Shown piece after piece: positions 6,653 to 9,486 of a stretch of 9,486 nt of DNA. Origin of the DNA: Rhizobiaceae bacterium (GTDB lineage: Bacteria; Pseudomonadota; Alphaproteobacteria; Rhizobiales; Rhizobiaceae); NCBI GenBank assembly GCA_014380965.1, contig JACMIV010000224.1, forward strand, positions 1-9,486, written 5' to 3'. A program made the position numbers and the translations under genes. Every line of letters begins with the position of its first letter. Positions within the stretch are counted from its first letter, which is position 1. The notes below the pieces were generated by a model. It searched no databases and was not told where the DNA came from. It saw only the letters and a list, made by a program, of their open reading frames with translations.

Positions 6653-7564
6653 ATGGCACCGCGCATTGCCGTCATCGGCTCGAACATGATGGATCTCGTC
6701 ACCTACGGCGCTCGCATGGCGGTGCCTGGCGAGACACTCGGCGCGTCCGACTTCGCGATCGGGTTCGGCGGCAAGGGCGCTAACCAGGCGGTGGCGGCAG
6801 CGCGGCTCGGCGCGGAGGTCGTGATGGTCGCAAAGGTCGGGAGCGACGATTTCGGGGACCGCCAGATCGAAAACTTCAGGGCGAATGGGATCGACGTAGC
6901 GCATGTCGAGCGGGTGGAGGGCGCTTCGTCCGGCGTCGCCTCCATCTTTGTCGACGCGCATGGGGAGAACGCGATCCTGATCGTGAAGGGGGCGAACGCA
7001 AGTCTTTTGCCCGAGGATGTCGATGCGGCCGCCGACGTGCTGAAGCGCTGCGCGCTGATCCTCCTCCAGAACGAGGTGCCGGCCGAGACGGTCTACTACG
7101 CCATCGACTTCGGCCGGGCGCACGGCATCGAGGTGCTGTTCAATCCCGCGCCGGCCGACGCGGACCTCGACCCCGAACGGATCCGCAACGCGACCTTCCT
7201 CGTGCCGAACGAGACGGAACTCGCACTCCTCACAGGCTTGCCGGTCGGCACCGAGGAGGAAGTGGAGGCGGCGGCTCGCGAGCTCATCAAGAAGGGCGTC
7301 GGAACGGTCGTCGTGACGATGGGAAGCCGCGGCGCTTTGCTCGTCGAGGCGGGGGAGACCCACCGCGTCGCGCCCTTCGCAGTCCAAGCGGTCGACACGA
7401 CGGGCGCCGGCGACGCCTTCATCGGCTCCTTCGCCTGCTTCTACATCGAGACCGGAGACGTGAAGGCGTCTCTTGCACAGGCCGCGCGCTATGCCGCGCT
7501 ATCGATCACGCGGCGGGGGGCGCAGGCTTCCTATCTCCGGGCAGCCGAGTTCGAGCGGGTCTGA
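6653..7564 (+). CDS. rbsK: Ribokinase-like PfkB family carbohydrate kinase
   Basis: The product (303 residues from the ATG at 6653) transfers the ATP gamma-phosphate to a sugar, most likely D-ribose to ribose-5-phosphate. PfkB signature 1 is GFGGKGANQAVAAARLG (37-53). Signature 2 is DTTGAGDAFIGSF (248-260), with catalytic base Asp254 in GAGD. FNPAPA (163-168), VPNETE (184-189) and VTMGSRGALL (221-230) are the usual ribokinase nucleotide- and lid-region motifs. An in-frame ATG at 6644 would add three residues; 6653 is preferred because GGA at 6641-6643 is then at proper spacing. No ribose transporter or pentose gene is next to it, so the substrate (ribose, deoxyribose or a nucleoside) rests on sequence alone. 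Confidence 0.87.
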   Translation: MAPRIAVIGSNMMDLVTYGARMAVPGETLGASDFAIGFGGKGANQAVAAARLGAEVVMVAKVGSDDFGDRQIENFRANGIDVAHVERVEGASSGVASIFVDAHGENAILIVKGANASLLPEDVDAAADVLKRCALILLQNEVPAETVYYAIDFGRAHGIEVLFNPAPADADLDPERIRNATFLVPNETELALLTGLPVGTEEEVEAAARELIKKGVGTVVVTMGSRGALLVEAGETHRVAPFAVQAVDTTGAGDAFIGSFACFYIETGDVKASLAQAARYAALSITRRGAQASYLRAAEFERV

Positions 7565-7642
7565 GACCGGCGGAAGGTCGGCGTCGCGTGTCGTGCCGGT
7601 ACGACGGGGCCGGGCGTGCGGCGGCCGGTGTTTCCGGGGGGA

Positions 7643-7671
7643 TTGGCGATGTCGCGGTCCCCGCCTTACAT
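7643..7671 (+). promoter_or_regulatory. Candidate promoter of msrB
   Basis: TTGGCG (7643-7648) and TTACAT (7666-7671) are separated by exactly 17 bp, giving a sigma-70-like arrangement that would start transcription about 25 nt before msrB. The hexamers match consensus only partly. A short dyad, TACAT (7667-7671) and ATGTA (7680-7684), overlaps the -10 and the likely start site and could be an operator. Confidence 0.3.
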
Positions 7672-7703
7672 GCAAGGAAATGTAGAGACGAGGAGACCGT
7701 ACG

Positions 7704-8111
7704 ATGGACGCACAGAATTTCACGGTGACGCGCACCGACGCGGAATGGCGCAAGCTTCTGACGCCCGAACAGTATCAGGTGATGCGGGCGCACGGCACGG
7801 AGCGGGCGGGCAGTTGCGCGCTGAACTACGAGAAGCGCGACGGCACCTTCTCGTGCGCCGGCTGCGAGCAGGAGCTCTTCGCCTCGACGCGCAAGTTCGA
7901 GAGCGGAACCGGGTGGCCGAGCTTCAACGACCCGGTCGAGGGTTCGGTCGAGACCACCGTCGACCGCAGCTTCGGGATGGTGCGCACGGAGGTTCATTGC
8001 AGCCGTTGCGGCAGTCATCTCGGCCACGTCTTCGAGGACGGGCCGGCGCCGACGTTTCTCCGCTATTGCATCAACGGCGTAGCGATGGACTTTCATCCAA
8101 CCTCGGAATGA
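7704..8111 (+). CDS. msrB: Peptide-methionine (R)-S-oxide reductase MsrB
   Basis: MsrB reduces the R-epimer of methionine sulfoxide in oxidised proteins, usually with thioredoxin as donor. The 135-residue product has the complete SelR fold signature. The zinc site is Cys51/Cys54 (CAGC) and Cys99/Cys102 (CSRC). FESGTGWPSF (65-74) is the substrate-binding block, HLGHVF (105-110) follows, and RYCING (120-125) holds the catalytic Cys122. Cys38 in AGSCALN may be the resolving cysteine, by inference. There is no signal peptide, so it is cytoplasmic. The ATG has a strong AGGAGA 7 nt upstream. It is 139 bp after the sugar kinase and 141 bp before rirA, so it is probably its own unit. Confidence 0.96.
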   Translation: MDAQNFTVTRTDAEWRKLLTPEQYQVMRAHGTERAGSCALNYEKRDGTFSCAGCEQELFASTRKFESGTGWPSFNDPVEGSVETTVDRSFGMVRTEVHCSRCGSHLGHVFEDGPAPTFLRYCINGVAMDFHPTSE

Positions 8112-8131
8112 GTTGAGGCGCAATGTGACGT

Positions 8132-8150
8132 GGCTTCGGGACACGAAGCC
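8132..8150 (+). terminator. Hairpin after msrB, probable weak terminator
   Basis: GGCTTCG (8132-8138) and CGAAGCC (8144-8150) form a perfect 7-bp stem with a GGACA loop, 20 nt after the msrB stop. The following bases (GGATTGTCTG) lack a T-run, so termination would be inefficient or depend on Rho. Confidence 0.45.
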
Positions 8151-8179
8151 GGATTGTCTGCGGCGACGTCTTCAAAAAG

Positions 8180-8196
8180 CTTGGAATTCTTCTAAA
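8180..8196. promoter_or_regulatory. Irr-binding site (ICE box) upstream of rirA
   Basis: This 17-bp segment (left arm CTTGGAA, right arm TTCTAAA, 3-nt spacer) matches the iron-control-element consensus TTTAGAA-N3-TTCTAAA at 12 of the 14 arm positions, with the right arm perfect. ICE boxes are bound by the haem-sensing Fur-family regulator Irr in Rhizobiales. It lies 57 bp upstream of the rirA start, where Irr binding could block RNA polymerase. Irr control of rirA has been reported in Agrobacterium. Irr itself is not encoded in this window. Confidence 0.65.
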
Positions 8197-8207
8197 GTGC
8201 TCATGGG

Positions 8208-8227
8208 TCCGGCGGAGCTTCGCCGGA
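8208..8227 (+). other. Stable hairpin in the rirA leader
   Basis: TCCGGCG (8208-8214) and CGCCGGA (8221-8227) form a perfect 7-bp stem around loop GAGCTT, ending about 25 nt before the rirA start and just upstream of its ribosome site (GGGGGAAG near 8238-8245). There is no T-run. It may be a 5'-untranslated-region structure that affects stability or translation, or a weak attenuator. Confidence 0.45.
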
Positions 8228-8252
8228 TTCGAGGCACGGGGGAAGAGACGAG

Positions 8253-8717
8253 ATGCGGCTGACCCGCCAGACGAACCACGCGGTCCGTATGCTGATGTAC
8301 TGCGCGGTCAACCCGAATCGCCTCAGCCGCGTCGGCGAGATCGCCTCCGCCTATGCCGTGTCGGAGCTTTTCCTGTTCAAGATCCTGCAGCCCCTCGTCG
8401 AGGGGGGGTTCGTGGAGACCGTTCGCGGCCGGAATGGCGGCATCCGGCTGGCGATGCCGGCGCGCGACATCACCTTGCGGGCGGTGGTCGAGGTGACGGA
8501 GGAGAGTTTCGTGCTCGCTGAATGTTTCGAAACGGGCGCGACGGACTGCCCGCTGATCGACAGCTGCGCGCTCAACGCCGCGCTTCGCAAGGCGCTGAAC
8601 GCCTTTCTCGACGTGCTCGGCGGCTACACGATCGAGCAGCTCGCGGGGGAGAAGTCGGCGATGCGCCAGCGCCTCGGTCTGTTCGAGCCCTTGCCGGTCG
8701 CGATGGCGTCTTTCTGA
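8253..8717 (+). CDS. rirA: Rhizobial iron regulator RirA (Rrf2 family)
   Basis: RirA is a [4Fe-4S]-containing Rrf2-type repressor that shuts down iron uptake genes when iron is plentiful and loses its cluster when iron or oxygen stress changes. The 154-residue product matches rhizobial RirA closely as I recall it: the N-terminal MRLTRQTNHAVRMLMYCA, helix-turn-helix region EIASAYAVSELFLFKILQPL (29-48), wing VETVRGRNGGIRL (54-66), and the cluster loop with Cys91, Cys99 and Cys105 in ECFETGATDCPLIDSCALN. The region LRKALNAFLDVL (111-122) is the dimer helix. It differs from NsrR and IscR in this loop and in the LFLFKILQPL helix. An ICE box and a leader hairpin precede it. No TGA-N9-TCA iron-responsive operator was found in its own promoter. 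Confidence 0.93.
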   Translation: MRLTRQTNHAVRMLMYCAVNPNRLSRVGEIASAYAVSELFLFKILQPLVEGGFVETVRGRNGGIRLAMPARDITLRAVVEVTEESFVLAECFETGATDCPLIDSCALNAALRKALNAFLDVLGGYTIEQLAGEKSAMRQRLGLFEPLPVAMASF

Positions 8718-8777
8718 GCGGCATGTCCGGACAGGCAAGTCACGACGTCTGACATCGCAGCGTGCACGGATGTCGTA

Positions 8778-8801
8778 GACAGCGGTGAAGCTGTCGCTTT
8801 T
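8778..8801 (+). terminator. Possible weak terminator after rirA
   Basis: GACAGC (8778-8783) and GCTGTC (8790-8795) form a perfect 6-bp stem with a GGTGAA loop, followed by GC and TTTT (8798-8801). The stem is short and the T-run is offset, so efficiency is uncertain. The same bases belong to a cluster of TGTC/GACA half-sites and may instead be an operator. Confidence 0.35.
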
Positions 8802-8868
8802 GCCGGCTCCTCAGGGGGCGGCGCGATGGTGTTGTCTTCAGAGTTCCAAGACCGATGCGGAGAGTGGC

Positions 8869-9486
8869 ATGACCGTTCGCGACGAGATGCTGGCAAAGCT
8901 CCAGCGGCGCAGGCCAGGCTTCAGCCTCGAACAGAGCTTCTACAGCGATCCGGCCTATCACCAGCTCGACCTCGAGACGATCTGGTACAGGGACTGGCTG
9001 TTCATGGGCCACGACTGCGAGCTGCCGAAGCCCGGCAGCTACATGACAGTTCAGGTCGGCGCCTATCCCGTGCTGATCGTCCGCGACGGCACGAAAACGG
9101 TGCGCGCCTTTCACAATGCCTGCCGCCATCGAGGCTCGCGCATCTGCTCGGCTGCCAAGGGTACGGCTGCCAAGCTCGTCTGCCCGTATCATCAGTGGAC
9201 GTACGAGCTCGACGGCAGGCTTCTCTTCGCCCGCGACATGGGCACCGATTTCAAGGCGGCCGATTTCGGGCTGCAGCCGGTCCATTGCGAGACGGTCGGC
9301 GGCTATATCTTCATCAATCTTTCGGACGCCGCGCCTGATTTCGCGCCGGTTCGCGCGATGGTCGAGCCCTATCTAGCCCCGCATACCCTGGGGGAGACGA
9401 AGGTGGCCTTCGAGATGACGATCGTCGAGAAGGGCAACTGGAAGCTCACCTGGGAGAACAACCGCGAGTGCTACCATTGCGCGGGA
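8869..9486 (+). CDS. Rieske oxygenase alpha subunit, glycine betaine/stachydrine demethylase-like (3' end cut)
   Basis: This is the first 206 residues of a Rieske non-haem iron oxygenase; the gene runs off the window. The [2Fe-2S] ligands are visible in CRHRGSRIC (85-93; Cys85, His87) and CPYHQWTYELDGRLLF (105-120; Cys105, His108). The start of the catalytic domain is ENNRECYHC (197-205), where His203 should be the first mononuclear-iron ligand. The RHRGSR and QWTYELDGRLLFA blocks and ENNRECYHC closely resemble GbcA (glycine betaine) and Stc2 (stachydrine) N-demethylases, which remove methyl groups as formaldehyde using a separate reductase. The exact quaternary amine cannot be decided. The ATG has GGAGAG 4 nt upstream (GGAG 6 nt). 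A reductase and downstream demethylation genes would be expected past the window. Confidence 0.88.
   Translation, partial: MTVRDEMLAKLQRRRPGFSLEQSFYSDPAYHQLDLETIWYRDWLFMGHDCELPKPGSYMTVQVGAYPVLIVRDGTKTVRAFHNACRHRGSRICSAAKGTAAKLVCPYHQWTYELDGRLLFARDMGTDFKAADFGLQPVHCETVGGYIFINLSDAAPDFAPVRAMVEPYLAPHTLGETKVAFEMTIVEKGNWKLTWENNRECYHCAG

Noticed and set aside
8112..8252. RirA operator (TGA-N9-TCA) for autoregulation of rirA
   Set aside because: The TGA and TCA triplets in the gap were checked and none have the right spacing.

Overview
This is a high-GC window with dense, mostly orderly gene packing. It looks like an ordinary chromosomal region of an alphaproteobacterium of the order Hyphomicrobiales (Rhizobiales). 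The strongest marker is a RirA-type Rrf2 regulator with cysteines at 91, 99 and 105, preceded by a near-consensus Irr box (ICE). A DUF2336 protein and an alphaproteobacterial form of NAD kinase point the same way. The genus cannot be fixed from the sequence alone; no phage, IS element, CRISPR array or clear transfer signature was seen.

Layout. Left part (1-2200): a possible tail of an upstream gene and a strong hairpin, then a lysophospholipid acyltransferase (+) that converges on an exported protein with three beta-sandwich-like repeats (-). Only 7 bp separate the two genes, and a canonical intrinsic terminator lies inside the last codons of the acyltransferase. Middle (2198-4860): a divergent intergenic region with nested inverted repeats, a two-gene flavin module (nitroreductase and flavin-reductase-like split-barrel protein), then a DUF2336 protein. 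Right of that (4874-6224, -): NAD kinase and a small secreted protein of unknown function. At 6390-6465 there is a complete tRNA-Thr(UGU) with encoded CCA. The last part (6653-9486, +) holds a PfkB/ribokinase-type kinase, methionine sulfoxide reductase B, RirA and the 5' part of a Rieske-type oxygenase of the glycine betaine/stachydrine demethylase group, cut by the window edge.

How the genes relate. Most are independent housekeeping functions (NADP synthesis, membrane lipid acylation, sugar phosphorylation). The msrB-rirA-Rieske stretch has a common theme of iron and oxidative stress: a methionine repair enzyme, the iron-sulfur regulator of iron homeostasis, and an enzyme that needs a [2Fe-2S] cluster plus mononuclear iron. 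The ICE box implies that Irr controls rirA. No complete novel multi-gene system is evident. The points most worth a second look are the coding-embedded terminator, the Irr box and leader hairpin of rirA, the cluster of TGTC/GACA half-sites before the Rieske gene, and two orphan exported proteins.
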